Positions 17,120-26,800 of a stretch of 64,000 nt of DNA are shown piece by piece (position 1 is the stretch's first letter; every line of letters starts with the position of its first letter). The notes under the pieces are model-generated. The model saw only the letters and a program-made list of their open reading frames with translations, searched no databases and was not told the DNA's origin. A program made the position numbers and the translations under genes. The stretch is from Leifsonia sp. 1010 (lineage in GTDB: Bacteria > Actinomycetota > Actinomycetes > Actinomycetales > Microbacteriaceae): contig NZ_JAVDSL010000002.1 in NCBI RefSeq assembly GCF_031455295.1, positions 434,001 to 498,000 of the forward strand. Direction: 5' to 3'.

Positions 17120-17125
17120 TACACT
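17120..17125 (+). promoter_or_regulatory. Possible -10 box of the kinase/phosphatase gene run
   Basis: TACACT lies about 70 nt upstream of the FHA gene start in a 121-bp gap, with CTGCAA about 18 nt upstream as a weak -35. A strong AGGAGGAG ribosome binding site at 17183-17190 serves the first gene. Confidence 0.4.
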
Positions 17126-17196
17126 CGCAACGACCGCGCACATGCGCGACCCGGCCGGCGACAGGCCCGGGACCAGACGACCAGGAGGAGCCGACG

Positions 17197-18396
17197 ATGA
17201 CTGGCGGCTTCATCCGGTACGCGCCGACGGCCGGTCCGTCGCGGTGGCTGCTCGTCGCGGGTCGCCGGTTCGTGGCCGCCGTCGAGAGCACGGTCTCCGA
17301 CGAGATCGTCGACGCCGTGTACTGGCTGGCGGATTCCGACCTGGCGACCATCGAGTCCGTCGTCGGAGCCTTCCCGCTCGCCGGGCCGGACAGCGTCCGC
17401 TCGTTCGCGGTCGCGGAGATCGCCGAGCCCAATGCTGCGGGCGAGGTCACCGTGACGGCGGTGGTGCGTGGGTCGGCGGCCGTCGACGTCTTCTCGGTCG
17501 GCGGTGCGCGCCGGTTCTCGTCCGGCGGAGTCCAGCCATGGGTGCTGGCCGAGTTCCGCACGGTGACGGGCCTGGTGCTGCAGGGTGACGACGCACCGAC
17601 CGGGCCGGTCGCCCGGCTCTCGATCGGCTCGCTGCCGCTGCGCGTCGGCGTCACCGACGGCGAACTCCTGACCTGGACGCTGCAGCCGATCGAGCGCGCC
17701 GAGCGCAGCCGAGAGGCCCCGGCCGCAGCCGAGGCGGTGACCGGTCCGGCAGCGGAAGAGACGATCATCCGCTCCCGCAACCAGAGTTCCAGCCTGTTCG
17801 GCGGCGCAGGAGCCGGCGCCGGTGACGCCGGTGCGGCGTCCGAGGTCGTGCCGCCCGCGGCGCATCCCGCCCCGCACGAGCTGCCGGGTGCCGTCGACAT
17901 CGACGAACCCGCGCCGTCCTCGCCCGGCCTTGCTGCGCTCGCCCCGGCTCGCGACACGCCGGTCTCGCCCGCTGGGCCGCTGACGATCCGCACCGACGAG
18001 GTGTTCCCGCCGACCGAGCCGGTGGTGCTGCCGCCGCCCCCCGCGACCTTCGCCGCGCGCCTCCCGTCGGGGGACACGATCGCGCTCGACCTGCCCGTCC
18101 TGATCGGTCGACGGCCGGCCCCGCAGCGCGTCGACTCCGGCGTGGAGCCGCGTCTCGTCACCGTCCCGTCGCCCACCCAGGAGGTGTCGTCGACGCACGT
18201 CCGCATCGAGCAGTCGGGGGACGCGGTCGTCGTCACCGACCTCCGCTCGACGAACGGGACGGTGGTGACGGGTCCCACCGGCGCGCGGCGGCTGCGTCCG
18301 GGGGAGTCGTCCGTCGTGCTCGCCGGAGCGAGGGTGGAGATCGGCGACGGTAATATCATCGAGATCACCGCCCGCAGAGACGAAGGACGCGAGTGA
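17197..18396 (+). CDS. FHA domain protein, first gene of the signalling run
   Basis: This 399-residue protein starts at the ATG at 17197 behind a very strong AGGAGGAG site; the longer frame upstream is Arg-rich out-of-character sequence. The first ~190 residues form an unrecognised alpha/beta region, residues ~190-280 are a Pro/Ala-rich linker, and the C-terminal ~100 residues form an FHA phosphothreonine-binding domain (LIGRRPAP, then VSSTHVRIE and LRSTNGT). The stop overlaps the phosphatase start by 4 bp. It is probably a substrate or adaptor of the kinase encoded downstream. Confidence 0.85.
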   Translation: MTGGFIRYAPTAGPSRWLLVAGRRFVAAVESTVSDEIVDAVYWLADSDLATIESVVGAFPLAGPDSVRSFAVAEIAEPNAAGEVTVTAVVRGSAAVDVFSVGGARRFSSGGVQPWVLAEFRTVTGLVLQGDDAPTGPVARLSIGSLPLRVGVTDGELLTWTLQPIERAERSREAPAAAEAVTGPAAEETIIRSRNQSSSLFGGAGAGAGDAGAASEVVPPAAHPAPHELPGAVDIDEPAPSSPGLAALAPARDTPVSPAGPLTIRTDEVFPPTEPVVLPPPPATFAARLPSGDTIALDLPVLIGRRPAPQRVDSGVEPRLVTVPSPTQEVSSTHVRIEQSGDAVVVTDLRSTNGTVVTGPTGARRLRPGESSVVLAGARVEIGDGNIIEITARRDEGRE

Positions 18397-19229
18397 CCCA
18401 GATCGGTCGCAGCAGCAGACGCCACACCGTGGCTGTCCCCGGCGATCCCGACGCCCGCATCAGCCTCTCCTGGGCCGCCCTCAGCGACACCGGATACCGC
18501 CGCAGTGTGAACGAGGACAGCCTCCTCGCGCGGTCCCCGATCTTCGCCGTCGCCGACGGGATGGGCGGGCACACGGCAGGAGACTTCGCCAGCACGGCGG
18601 TGGTCACGCGTCTCGCCGAGAAGGTGAAGGCCGACTTCGTCGGAGAACTCGCCCTCACCGAGGCCCTCCGCTCGGCGGTGGACGACATGACCCGCGGCGT
18701 GGGCCAGACCGACCTCGGGACGGGCACGACGGTCACCGGCATCGCCCTCACCCTGGTCGACGGCAACCCGTACTGGCTGGTGTTCAACATCGGCGACTCC
18801 CGCGTCTACAGCTACCGCGACGGGACGCTGGAGCAGCTCACCGTCGACCACTCGATCGTGCAGGAGCTGCTGGACGCCGGCGCCATCACCCCGGCGGAGG
18901 CCGAGGTGCACCCGCACAGCAACGTCATCACACGCGCGGTCGGCTTCAACGAGGACCCGGTCCCCGACTACTTCCTTCTGCCGATCGTCGCCGGCTCCCG
19001 GCTGCTGGTGTGCTCGGACGGCCTGACGAAGGAGCTCACCGAGCACGGTATCCGCTACTTCCTCGGCGAGGGCTCCTCTCCGCTCGACGCGGCGCAGCAG
19101 CTGATGGATGCGGCACTCGGCAACGGCGGGCGCGACAACGTGACCGTCGTGGTCGTCGACGTGCTGGCGACCCCGGAGTCCGGAGCGCACCGCGAAGGCG
19201 TCTCCCGCAGGGCCGCTCGCCGCCACTGA
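18393..19229 (+). CDS. PP2C-type Ser/Thr protein phosphatase
   Basis: This 278-residue cytoplasmic enzyme shows the PP2C metal-binding motifs in order: Asp in VNEDSLLARSPIFAVADGMGG (quoted here as DGMGGHTAGD), GTTVTGIAL, LLVCSDGLTKEL and GGRDNVTVVVVDV. It is similar to the PstP/PppA phosphatases that reverse Pkn-kinase phosphorylation. The GTG start overlaps the FHA gene stop (GTGA). It lies one gene upstream of a Ser/Thr kinase, forming the usual writer-eraser pair. Confidence 0.93.
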   Translation: MTQIGRSSRRHTVAVPGDPDARISLSWAALSDTGYRRSVNEDSLLARSPIFAVADGMGGHTAGDFASTAVVTRLAEKVKADFVGELALTEALRSAVDDMTRGVGQTDLGTGTTVTGIALTLVDGNPYWLVFNIGDSRVYSYRDGTLEQLTVDHSIVQELLDAGAITPAEAEVHPHSNVITRAVGFNEDPVPDYFLLPIVAGSRLLVCSDGLTKELTEHGIRYFLGEGSSPLDAAQQLMDAALGNGGRDNVTVVVVDVLATPESGAHREGVSRRAARRH

Positions 19230-19235
19230 TTCTGC

Positions 19236-19250
19236 CCCCCGACTTGGGGG
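19236..19250. other. G/C hairpin between phosphatase and kinase genes
   Basis: CCCCC-GACTT-GGGGG begins 6 nt after the phosphatase stop. It may be a partial terminator, because a possible promoter (TACAAT, 19307-19312) for the kinase lies downstream. There is no T-run. Confidence 0.5.
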
Positions 19251-19306
19251 TAATCGAGTTGTCCCCAGTGCGGGTCCGGGCCGGTCGGCGGCGGTATCCG
19301 GCTGCC

Positions 19307-19312
19307 TACAAT
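19307..19312 (+). promoter_or_regulatory. Possible -10 box for the kinase gene
   Basis: TACAAT lies 51 nt upstream of the kinase ATG, leaving a leader of about 45 nt with GGGAGGAG as the ribosome binding site. No convincing -35 is visible. Confidence 0.45.
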
Positions 19313-19363
19313 TGTCAGACGCCTCGCACCGGCGAAGGCGTGATCGACGAACGGGAGGAGCCG

Positions 19364-20791
19364 ATGGCCCGGCGTTTGCCGTCCCAGCCGCCGAACCTCC
19401 CCGGTTTCTCCTACGTCCGGGTGCTGGGTTCCGGCGGCTTCGCCGACGTCTTCCTGTACGAGCAGAACATGCCGCGTCGTCAGGTGGCGGTCAAGGTGAT
19501 GCTCGCCGAAGTGGTCACCAGCCAGGTCAAGCAGATGTTCCAGGCCGAGGCGAACCTGATGGCGCAGCTGAGCACGCATCCCTCGATCCTCACCGTCTAT
19601 CAGGCCAGCGTCTCCTCCGACGGGCGGCCGTACCTGGTCATGGAGCTCTGCTCCGCGGCGATCGGCCAGCGGTACCGCACCGAGCCCCTGTCGGTGCCGG
19701 AGGCGCTCAGCACCGGCGTGCGCATCGCCAGCGCGGTCGAGACCGCCCACCGCGCCGGAGTGTTGCACCGCGACATCAAGCCGTCGAACATCCTGAGCAC
19801 GGCGTACGGGCACCCGGTGCTGAGCGACTTCGGCATCGCGGCCACGCTGAGCGAGGCCGACGTCACCGAGGCGATCGGCCTCTCCATCCCGTGGTCGGCT
19901 CCCGAGGTGCTGCTCGACGAGACGAGCGGGACGATCGCGAGCGAGGTCTGGTCGCTCGGCGCGACCCTGTACTCGCTGCTCGCCGGGCGTTCGCCGTTCG
20001 AGGTGCCCGGCAAGGAGAACACGTCCGCCGAGCTCATCCAGCGCATCACCAAGAGCCGGCCGCTTCCCATCGGTCGGGCCGACGTCCCGCCGCGCCTCGA
20101 GCAGGTGCTGATGCGCGCGATGTCTCGCCGCCCCTCGCAGCGTCAGCGGAGCGCGCTGGAGTTCATCCGCGAGCTGCAGGCGGTGGAGAGCGAGCTCGGG
20201 CTGCCGCAGACGCCCATCGAGGTCGCCATGGACGACTGGGCCCTGGCGACGGCCGGCGATCCGGAGGACCGGACCCGGGTGAAGGGCGTCGTCGCCGTCG
20301 ATCCGGGCGCGCGCCGCCGCCGACGCCGAGCGGCACCTGCCTCCGCGACGGTGACCCGCGCGCCGACCCGGACCGTCGTCCGCGAGAGCGGGAGCGCGCA
20401 GACGCCGCAGCAGGCCGCCCCGTCGAAGACTTCGCGCGCCCTCGTGCTCTCGCTCGTCGCGTGCGCGGTGCTTGTGGTCGTGCTCGCCGTGACGGCCTCG
20501 ATCGTGCTCGTCCGGGCCGGGGCCAGCGACGACATCCCGACCGTCCGCGACCTCAGCGGCCGGGTGACCGGCAGCACCATCGTGTTCACCTGGACCGACC
20601 CAGGGCTCCAGGAGGGCGACACGTACCAGGTCACGGTTGACGACCAGCCGCCCAGCAGCCAGCACGCGACAGAGTTCCGCGTGGATGCGAAGTCCGGTCA
20701 GACCGTCTGCGTCACGGTCACGGTGAACCGCGACGGCAAGACCGGGACGCCGAGCGGGCAGAAGTGCGTCGAAGGGACGGGCGGGACGTGA
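19364..20791 (+). CDS. Transmembrane Ser/Thr protein kinase with Fn3-like ectodomain
   Basis: This 475-residue protein starts at the ATG at 19364. The kinase domain spans about residues 15-280: glycine loop GSGGFADV, Lys44 in VAVKVML, HRDIKPSN (Asp137), and DFG at 155-157. A basic Arg-rich linker leads to one membrane helix near residues 357-386. The external ~90 residues (RDLSGRVTGSTIVFTWTDPG and following) look like a single fibronectin type III domain instead of the PASTA repeats of PknB. Its stop overlaps the giant surface protein gene by 4 bp, so kinase and surface protein are made together. Confidence 0.9.
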   Translation: MARRLPSQPPNLPGFSYVRVLGSGGFADVFLYEQNMPRRQVAVKVMLAEVVTSQVKQMFQAEANLMAQLSTHPSILTVYQASVSSDGRPYLVMELCSAAIGQRYRTEPLSVPEALSTGVRIASAVETAHRAGVLHRDIKPSNILSTAYGHPVLSDFGIAATLSEADVTEAIGLSIPWSAPEVLLDETSGTIASEVWSLGATLYSLLAGRSPFEVPGKENTSAELIQRITKSRPLPIGRADVPPRLEQVLMRAMSRRPSQRQRSALEFIRELQAVESELGLPQTPIEVAMDDWALATAGDPEDRTRVKGVVAVDPGARRRRRRAAPASATVTRAPTRTVVRESGSAQTPQQAAPSKTSRALVLSLVACAVLVVVLAVTASIVLVRAGASDDIPTVRDLSGRVTGSTIVFTWTDPGLQEGDTYQVTVDDQPPSSQHATEFRVDAKSGQTVCVTVTVNRDGKTGTPSGQKCVEGTGGT

Positions 20792-23700
20792 CCCGCCTCG
20801 GCGCCATCGGCTCGTGGCTCGCTGCGCACAAGTCCATCGCGGCGACAGCCGTGAGCGGCACGGCGGTGGCCGCCCTGGTGACGACGCTCGCCGTCGTCTC
20901 GGGCGGCTACAGCGCGCAGCACCTCCGGCTCGATGACGCCTCGGTCTGGGTCGCGAGCGACGCCAAGAAGTCGCTCGGGCGGGCGAACACCGAGATCGAC
21001 AAGCTCAACTCGGTGGTGGCCGGCACGGGGGAGGCGCTCGACGTCGTCCAGGACGGCACCGACGTGCTCCTGCTCGACCGGGAGGCGAACACGGTCGCGG
21101 TGGTCGACCCGGCAACCGCGGAGGCCGGCAAGTCCGTCGCGCTCCCGCCGCGTGCACCGCAGGTGTCGCTCGCCGGCGGCCACGTCGCCCTGTTGTCCCA
21201 GACGACCGGCCAGCTGTGGCTCACCGGGGTCGACCAGCTGGAGGACTTCAACTCCGGCTCGGCGGCCACGATCGACCTCGGCGGCCGCGCGGTGTCGGCG
21301 ATGGACCCGTCCGGCGTGCTGTTCGCGTACCAGCCGGCGACCCGTGCCCTGGTGCGCGTCGCCCTCGACGGCGCCGAGCCGTCCACGACGACCGAGACGC
21401 TGCGCACCCGGGGCGATGGAGCGGACGTGTCGCTCACCTCGGTGGGCGGCCACTGGGCGCTCCTCGACCCGTCGGCCCGCACGCTGTCGATGGAGGGCCG
21501 GACGGTCAGCCTCGCGTCCCTCCTTCCCGAAGGCGACGATCCGGTGCTGCAGCAGCCGTCGGCCGACGGGGACGCCGTGTTCGTCGCCTCCACCGCCGGA
21601 CTGATCCGGGTGCCGCTCGACGGCGGATCGGCGAGCCGCGTGCTCGCGCGGCAGTCGGGTGCTCCGGCCGCGCCGGTCGCGGTCGACGGCTGCACCTACG
21701 CCGCCTGGAACGACGGGACGGCGTGGCGGTCGTGCTCGGCGAACGGCTCGGGCGAGAGGTCGACGTTGAAGGATGTGCCGTCGGGCGCCGTGCTCGGATT
21801 CCGCGTGAACGGCGACCGCGTCGTCCTGAACGACGGCCGCTCCGGCATCTCCTGGGCGGTGCAGAGCGGAAACGCCCGCATCGACAACTGGGACGAGCTG
21901 GTGTCGAAGAAGACCACACAGGAGCTCGTCAACCAGACCAAGCAGGATGACGCCCCGCAGTACGAGAAGCAGGAGCAGCCTCCCGTCGCCGTCGCCGACT
22001 CCTTCGGCGCCCGGCCGGGACGCGTGACGCCGCTGCCGGTGCTCCTCAACGACTACGACCCCAACGGCGACGTGCTGACGATCGACTCGTTCACCGCGGT
22101 GCCGGCGAACCAGGGCACGATCGAGCTCACCAACGCCGATCAGCAGCTCCAGCTCTCGCTCCCCGACACGGCCACCGGGACGATCGCCTTCGACTACACG
22201 ATCTCCGACGGCCGCGGCGGGACGGCGAGCGCGCACGTGACTGTGGCAGTGCGGACGTCGGCGGAGAACAGCCCGCCGGTGTGCGTGCGCAACGCGAAGG
22301 CCGTGGTGCAGTCCGGCGGTCGTGTGTCGGCTCCCGTGCTGGGCGACTGCTACGACCCCGACGGCGACTCCTTCTACCTCGCCGGCGCCTCCGTCCCCGC
22401 TCCGGATACCGTGACCTTCACCCCGCAGGGCCAGGTCGCCTACTCCGACCATGGCGACGGCGAGGGAGTGAAGGATGTCGCCCTCACCCTCTCGGACGGG
22501 CGCGCGGAGGCCGCCGGCCTGCTCGCCGTGACTGTGCGCGCGCCGGGGCAGGTGCCGATCATCGCGGACCCCTTCGCCGTCGTGGCCTACCAGGGGCAGG
22601 AGGTGACGGTCGCGCCGCTCGACCACGTGCGGGGCGGCAACGGCACGGTGCGCCTGAGCACCGTCCCGACCAAGGCGGACGCGACGATCACGCCGGATTA
22701 CCAGGGCGGCACCTTCCGCTTCGAGTCCGATCAGGCCGGGACGCACAACATCGAGTACTCGGTCACCGACGGCATCGTGACGGCGACGGGGGTCGTCCGG
22801 GTCGAGGTGAAGGCGCCGCCCGGGGCGAAGACCGCCCCGATCGCCGTGCCGCACACCGCATTCATCCGCGAGCAGTCGACGCAGGACGTCGATGTCCTCG
22901 CCACCGACATCGACCCGTCCGGCGGCGTGCTGCTCGTCACCGGGGTGACGGAGCCGGAGGCCGCGACCGGCGTCCGCGTGCAGGTGCTGCAGCAGCGCAC
23001 CCTGCGCGTCACGCTGAGCCGACCGCTCGAGGGTCCCGTCGACTTCCACTACCGGCTCAGCAACGGCCTGGCCGACACGGTCGGCACCGTCACCGTCGTG
23101 CAGCTGCCGCCGCTGACCGTGCACCAGCCGCCGATCGCTGCCCCCGACAGCGTCTCGGTCCGGGTGAACGACGTGGTCGACATCCCGGTGCTCGCCAACG
23201 ACGTGCAGCCAGACGGCGACAAGCTGACCCTCGACCCCACGCTGGCGACGCCGCTTCCGAGCGGCGCCGGACTGCTGTTCGCCAGCGGGGACCACCTGCG
23301 GTACCTCGCTCCGGCCAAGCCCGGCAACTACACGGCCGCGTACAAGGTCTACGGCGCCGACGGCCAGTGGGCGACGGCCGAGGTGACCATCGCGGTCCGC
23401 GAGCGCGACGCCGCCACCAACAACCCGCCTGTGCCCAAGACCGTCACCGCCCGCGTGCTCGCCGGTGACACGGTCCGCATCACCGTCCCGCTCTCCGGGA
23501 TCGACCCCGACGGCGACTCGGTGCAGTTCATCGGGCAGGAGACGAACCCGCAGAAGGGCGCCGTGATCGCCTCCGGGCCCGATTGGATGGACTTCCAGGC
23601 CGGCGACTACGCGGCCGGCACCGACACCTTCACGTACGCGGTGGTCGACGCGCTCGGCGCCCGCGCCACCGGAACGGTCCGGGTCGGCATCGCGGCCCGG

Positions 23701-26700
23701 GTGGTGGGCGCGCGCAACCCGATCGCGGTCGAGGACGACGTGACGGCCCGGCCGGGCCGGACGCTCTCGGTGCAGGTGCTCGCCAACGACAGCGACCCCG
23801 ACGGCAGCCCGCTCAGCGTCACGGCGGTAACCTCCCTCGACGGCAAGGCGAAGGCGAAGATCAGCGGCGATGTGGTGACCGTCACCGCGCCCCAGACCGA
23901 GGGCGCCTACGGCTTCCTCTACACGATCCAGAACGAGCGCGGGGGAACCAGCCAGGCGTTCCTGCGGCTCACCGTCGACACGAAGGCGCCGCCCGCGCGT
24001 CCCGTCGTGTCCGATACGACCCTGGGCCTCTCGGACATCCTCGGCAAGGACCGGGTGGATGTGAACGTGCTGGCCAACGTCTTCTTCGCCGACGGGCCGG
24101 TGTCCAGCCTGAAGCTGTCGCTCGTGCCCGGGTACACCAGCGATGCGCAGGTCACCTCGTCGAAGCGCATCCGGATCGCCATCGGGGCGAAGAGTCAGAT
24201 CGTGCCCTTCCGGGTGGCGAACCCCGAAGACGAGGACGTCGTCGCCTACGGGTTCGTACGGGTGCCCGGCTACAACGACGCCCTGCCCCAGCTGAAGCGG
24301 GGTGCGCCCAAGCTGACGGTCGTGAGCGAAAAGACCCTGACCATCCACCTCAACGACTACATCGTGGCCGTTGGCGACCGGAAGGTGCGGCTGACCGATG
24401 CGGCGACCGTCCGTGCGACCCACGCGAACGGAGACGACCTGGTTGCCGGGAGCGACACCCTGCAGTTCACGTCATCGCCGCGGTACTTCGGGCCGGCGTC
24501 CATCTCGTTCCAGGTGACGGACGGCTCCAGCGCGACCGACCCGGACGGCAACGTCGCCACCATCGTGCTCCCGATCGAGGTGACGCCGCGCGAGAACCAG
24601 CCGCCGGTGTTCACGGGTGCGCTGATCGACTTCGAGCCGGGCCAGACGAAGACGATCGATCTGACCAAGGTGACCAAGTACCCGTACGCCAAGGATGTCG
24701 GCGAGCTGGTGTACTCCATCCAGGATCCGCGACCCGCCGGAGTCTCGGCGTCGCTGAACGGGCAGAAACTGACCGTGACCGTCGCCGCCGACGCCGAGAA
24801 GGGCACACGCCCGTCCCTCTCCATCGGGGTGAAGGATGCCGTGAACGCCGGGCAGGCCGGGCGCATCGACATCTCGGTCGTGCCATCGACGCGTCCGCTC
24901 GCGAGCCCGCAACCCGACCGCGTGATCGCGCCGCGCGGACAGGCGTCGACCGTGGATGTGCTGGCCAACGACGGCGCGACCAACCCGTTCCCGGGAAAGC
25001 CGCTGCGCGTCGTCGCTGTGCGCGGCCTCGGCGCCGGGCTGCCGGACGGCGTCAGCATCACGCCGAGCGCCGACAACTCGGAGCTCCAGATCACGGTCTC
25101 GCAGACCGCGGCGGCCGCCGACACGACGCTGCAGTACGAGGTCGCCGACGCGACCGGCGACCCGGACCGGTATGTCTGGGGCACGGTGACGGTCTCGGTG
25201 CAGGACCGCCCCGCCCCCGTGTCGAACGTCCAGGTCGGCGCCATCGCCGACCGCACCCTCACGCTCTCGTGGATCCCCGGCGCCTTCAACAACTCGCCGA
25301 TCACCGGATTCGAGGTGACGATGGCGTCGGCGTCGACCGGCGCGGTGCTGTCCACCACACCGTGCGCGACGACGACCTGCGCGCTCACGACGCCGGGCAA
25401 CGGGCCGTCCAACTCCGTCACCCTCAGCGTGCGGGCGAAGAACGCGCTCGGACTCTCCGACCCGACGACGTACGCCGAACCCGTGTGGTCCGATGTGATC
25501 CCGAACGCCCCGGCCGCCCTCTCGTCGACGCCGCTCGATCAGGGACTCCGGGTCACCTGGGCGAAGCCGGCCGACGCTCCGGGGGCGAGCCCGATCACCT
25601 CGTACGTGGTGTCGGTGGGCGGAGTGACCAAAGCCCTGCAGGTCATGGGCACGGACCCGGTCGGCACCCGCTACGCGCTGAACGTGACCGACCCGGGCAT
25701 CGCGAACGGTGCGGCGATCGGCTTCACCGTCGCGTCGCGCAACGAGTTCTACCAGGGCCGGACGACGTGGAACCAGAGCCAGGGGAGCGGCGTGCCGGCC
25801 GGGGCGCCGACGACGACGGGAACCGCACCCGTCGCCACCCCGAGCACGACCGACGGCACGAGCGCCACGCTCAGCTGGTCGAACGTCTTCGGCGACAACG
25901 GCACGGCGATCACCGCCTACTACGTCGCCGTCTTCCAGGGCGGCAATCCCACATCGTGCCGGGTCGACGGCGTCGAGGACGGCCAGCCCACTCTCAGCAC
26001 CGCTGGCCTCACCCGGGTCCAGGGCGGAAGCACCACCTTCGACGGGCTGAACCCGAACCGCACCTACAACTTCATCGTCTACGCCTACAACGGCCAGGGC
26101 TGCACGCCCGCCGCCGTCGTGAGTGCGACCCCGCGCCAGGCGCCGGGCGATGTCAGCCAGATCGCGGTCAACGGACGCGTGCAGGACGGCGACACGGCCG
26201 ACTTCGCGGTCACCGTCTCGTACCGCGCGGGCGGCGGGTCCAACCCGGTGTTCGACTACCAGCTGGTCAGCGGCGGCGCCGTCGTCGACTCCGGTCAGCT
26301 CGCGGGCACTTCCGGAATCCTCACCGGCTCAGGCGGCAACCACTACGGCGTACCGCTCACTGTGCGGATCACCCGCGTCTGCGAGAGCTACACCGACAGC
26401 GCGCCCCTCTGCTCCACGCAGAGCGCGCAGCAGGACCTCGGTGTCGCGGTGAGCGTCGCGATCGGCGGAGCGCGGTTCGACCCGGCCAGCCACGTGTTCA
26501 CCTGGACCAGCTGGCCGACCGGGCAGTACGACGCGGTCACCTACAGCTGCGACGGCACGACCCAGCTGCCCATGCCGGCCGCCGGCGATACCGCATCCTG
26601 CACCGCGCCGGCGAACGATCCGACGCCGACCCTGGTCGTCCGGGTGGTCAGCGGGTCCGACACGTACACCCGGCAGTACCCGGGATCGAGTCTGCAATGA
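20788..26700 (+). CDS. Giant membrane-anchored surface protein with Ig-like (tandem-95) and Fn3 repeats
   Basis: This 1970-residue protein starts with GTG at 20788, overlapping the kinase stop (GTGA). A short cytoplasmic tail and one membrane helix (ATAVSGTAVAALVTTLAVV) precede about 350 external residues with repeated beta-strand pairs that look like a beta-propeller. From about residue 395 to 1470 there are at least six tandem-95/Ig-like units, each with a P-x-A/V-V opening, a VLxND motif and D-P-D/N-G-D (for example VPVLLNDYDPNGD-type and VQVLANDSDPDGSPL). From about residue 1476 there are three or more Fn3 domains (TLSWIPGAFNNSPITGFEV). No sortase signal is present. An adhesive or cell-wall structural role is likely but inferred. 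Confidence 0.85.
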   Translation: MTRLGAIGSWLAAHKSIAATAVSGTAVAALVTTLAVVSGGYSAQHLRLDDASVWVASDAKKSLGRANTEIDKLNSVVAGTGEALDVVQDGTDVLLLDREANTVAVVDPATAEAGKSVALPPRAPQVSLAGGHVALLSQTTGQLWLTGVDQLEDFNSGSAATIDLGGRAVSAMDPSGVLFAYQPATRALVRVALDGAEPSTTTETLRTRGDGADVSLTSVGGHWALLDPSARTLSMEGRTVSLASLLPEGDDPVLQQPSADGDAVFVASTAGLIRVPLDGGSASRVLARQSGAPAAPVAVDGCTYAAWNDGTAWRSCSANGSGERSTLKDVPSGAVLGFRVNGDRVVLNDGRSGISWAVQSGNARIDNWDELVSKKTTQELVNQTKQDDAPQYEKQEQPPVAVADSFGARPGRVTPLPVLLNDYDPNGDVLTIDSFTAVPANQGTIELTNADQQLQLSLPDTATGTIAFDYTISDGRGGTASAHVTVAVRTSAENSPPVCVRNAKAVVQSGGRVSAPVLGDCYDPDGDSFYLAGASVPAPDTVTFTPQGQVAYSDHGDGEGVKDVALTLSDGRAEAAGLLAVTVRAPGQVPIIADPFAVVAYQGQEVTVAPLDHVRGGNGTVRLSTVPTKADATITPDYQGGTFRFESDQAGTHNIEYSVTDGIVTATGVVRVEVKAPPGAKTAPIAVPHTAFIREQSTQDVDVLATDIDPSGGVLLVTGVTEPEAATGVRVQVLQQRTLRVTLSRPLEGPVDFHYRLSNGLADTVGTVTVVQLPPLTVHQPPIAAPDSVSVRVNDVVDIPVLANDVQPDGDKLTLDPTLATPLPSGAGLLFASGDHLRYLAPAKPGNYTAAYKVYGADGQWATAEVTIAVRERDAATNNPPVPKTVTARVLAGDTVRITVPLSGIDPDGDSVQFIGQETNPQKGAVIASGPDWMDFQAGDYAAGTDTFTYAVVDALGARATGTVRVGIAARVVGARNPIAVEDDVTARPGRTLSVQVLANDSDPDGSPLSVTAVTSLDGKAKAKISGDVVTVTAPQTEGAYGFLYTIQNERGGTSQAFLRLTVDTKAPPARPVVSDTTLGLSDILGKDRVDVNVLANVFFADGPVSSLKLSLVPGYTSDAQVTSSKRIRIAIGAKSQIVPFRVANPEDEDVVAYGFVRVPGYNDALPQLKRGAPKLTVVSEKTLTIHLNDYIVAVGDRKVRLTDAATVRATHANGDDLVAGSDTLQFTSSPRYFGPASISFQVTDGSSATDPDGNVATIVLPIEVTPRENQPPVFTGALIDFEPGQTKTIDLTKVTKYPYAKDVGELVYSIQDPRPAGVSASLNGQKLTVTVAADAEKGTRPSLSIGVKDAVNAGQAGRIDISVVPSTRPLASPQPDRVIAPRGQASTVDVLANDGATNPFPGKPLRVVAVRGLGAGLPDGVSITPSADNSELQITVSQTAAAADTTLQYEVADATGDPDRYVWGTVTVSVQDRPAPVSNVQVGAIADRTLTLSWIPGAFNNSPITGFEVTMASASTGAVLSTTPCATTTCALTTPGNGPSNSVTLSVRAKNALGLSDPTTYAEPVWSDVIPNAPAALSSTPLDQGLRVTWAKPADAPGASPITSYVVSVGGVTKALQVMGTDPVGTRYALNVTDPGIANGAAIGFTVASRNEFYQGRTTWNQSQGSGVPAGAPTTTGTAPVATPSTTDGTSATLSWSNVFGDNGTAITAYYVAVFQGGNPTSCRVDGVEDGQPTLSTAGLTRVQGGSTTFDGLNPNRTYNFIVYAYNGQGCTPAAVVSATPRQAPGDVSQIAVNGRVQDGDTADFAVTVSYRAGGGSNPVFDYQLVSGGAVVDSGQLAGTSGILTGSGGNHYGVPLTVRITRVCESYTDSAPLCSTQSAQQDLGVAVSVAIGGARFDPASHVFTWTSWPTGQYDAVTYSCDGTTQLPMPAAGDTASCTAPANDPTPTLVVRVVSGSDTYTRQYPGSSLQ

Positions 26701-26800
26701 GTGGAGGACGCCATACTGATGGGATGTGCCGCTCGCCGCGGCACGCATCCCCTTCCCAGCGGCCCGACCGGCCGCGCCCCGAACCGAAAGAGGCCGGAGC

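Noticed and set aside
16281-19226. A 981-codon open frame on the minus strand
   Set aside because: It is antisense to the cache, FHA and PP2C genes, which have clear motifs; low-complexity composition marks it as a shadow.
20698-24423. A 1241-codon open frame on the minus strand
   Set aside because: It lies antisense to the giant surface protein, is rich in Arg, His, Gly and Val with no motif, and exists only because high-GC coding sequence rarely makes stops in that frame.
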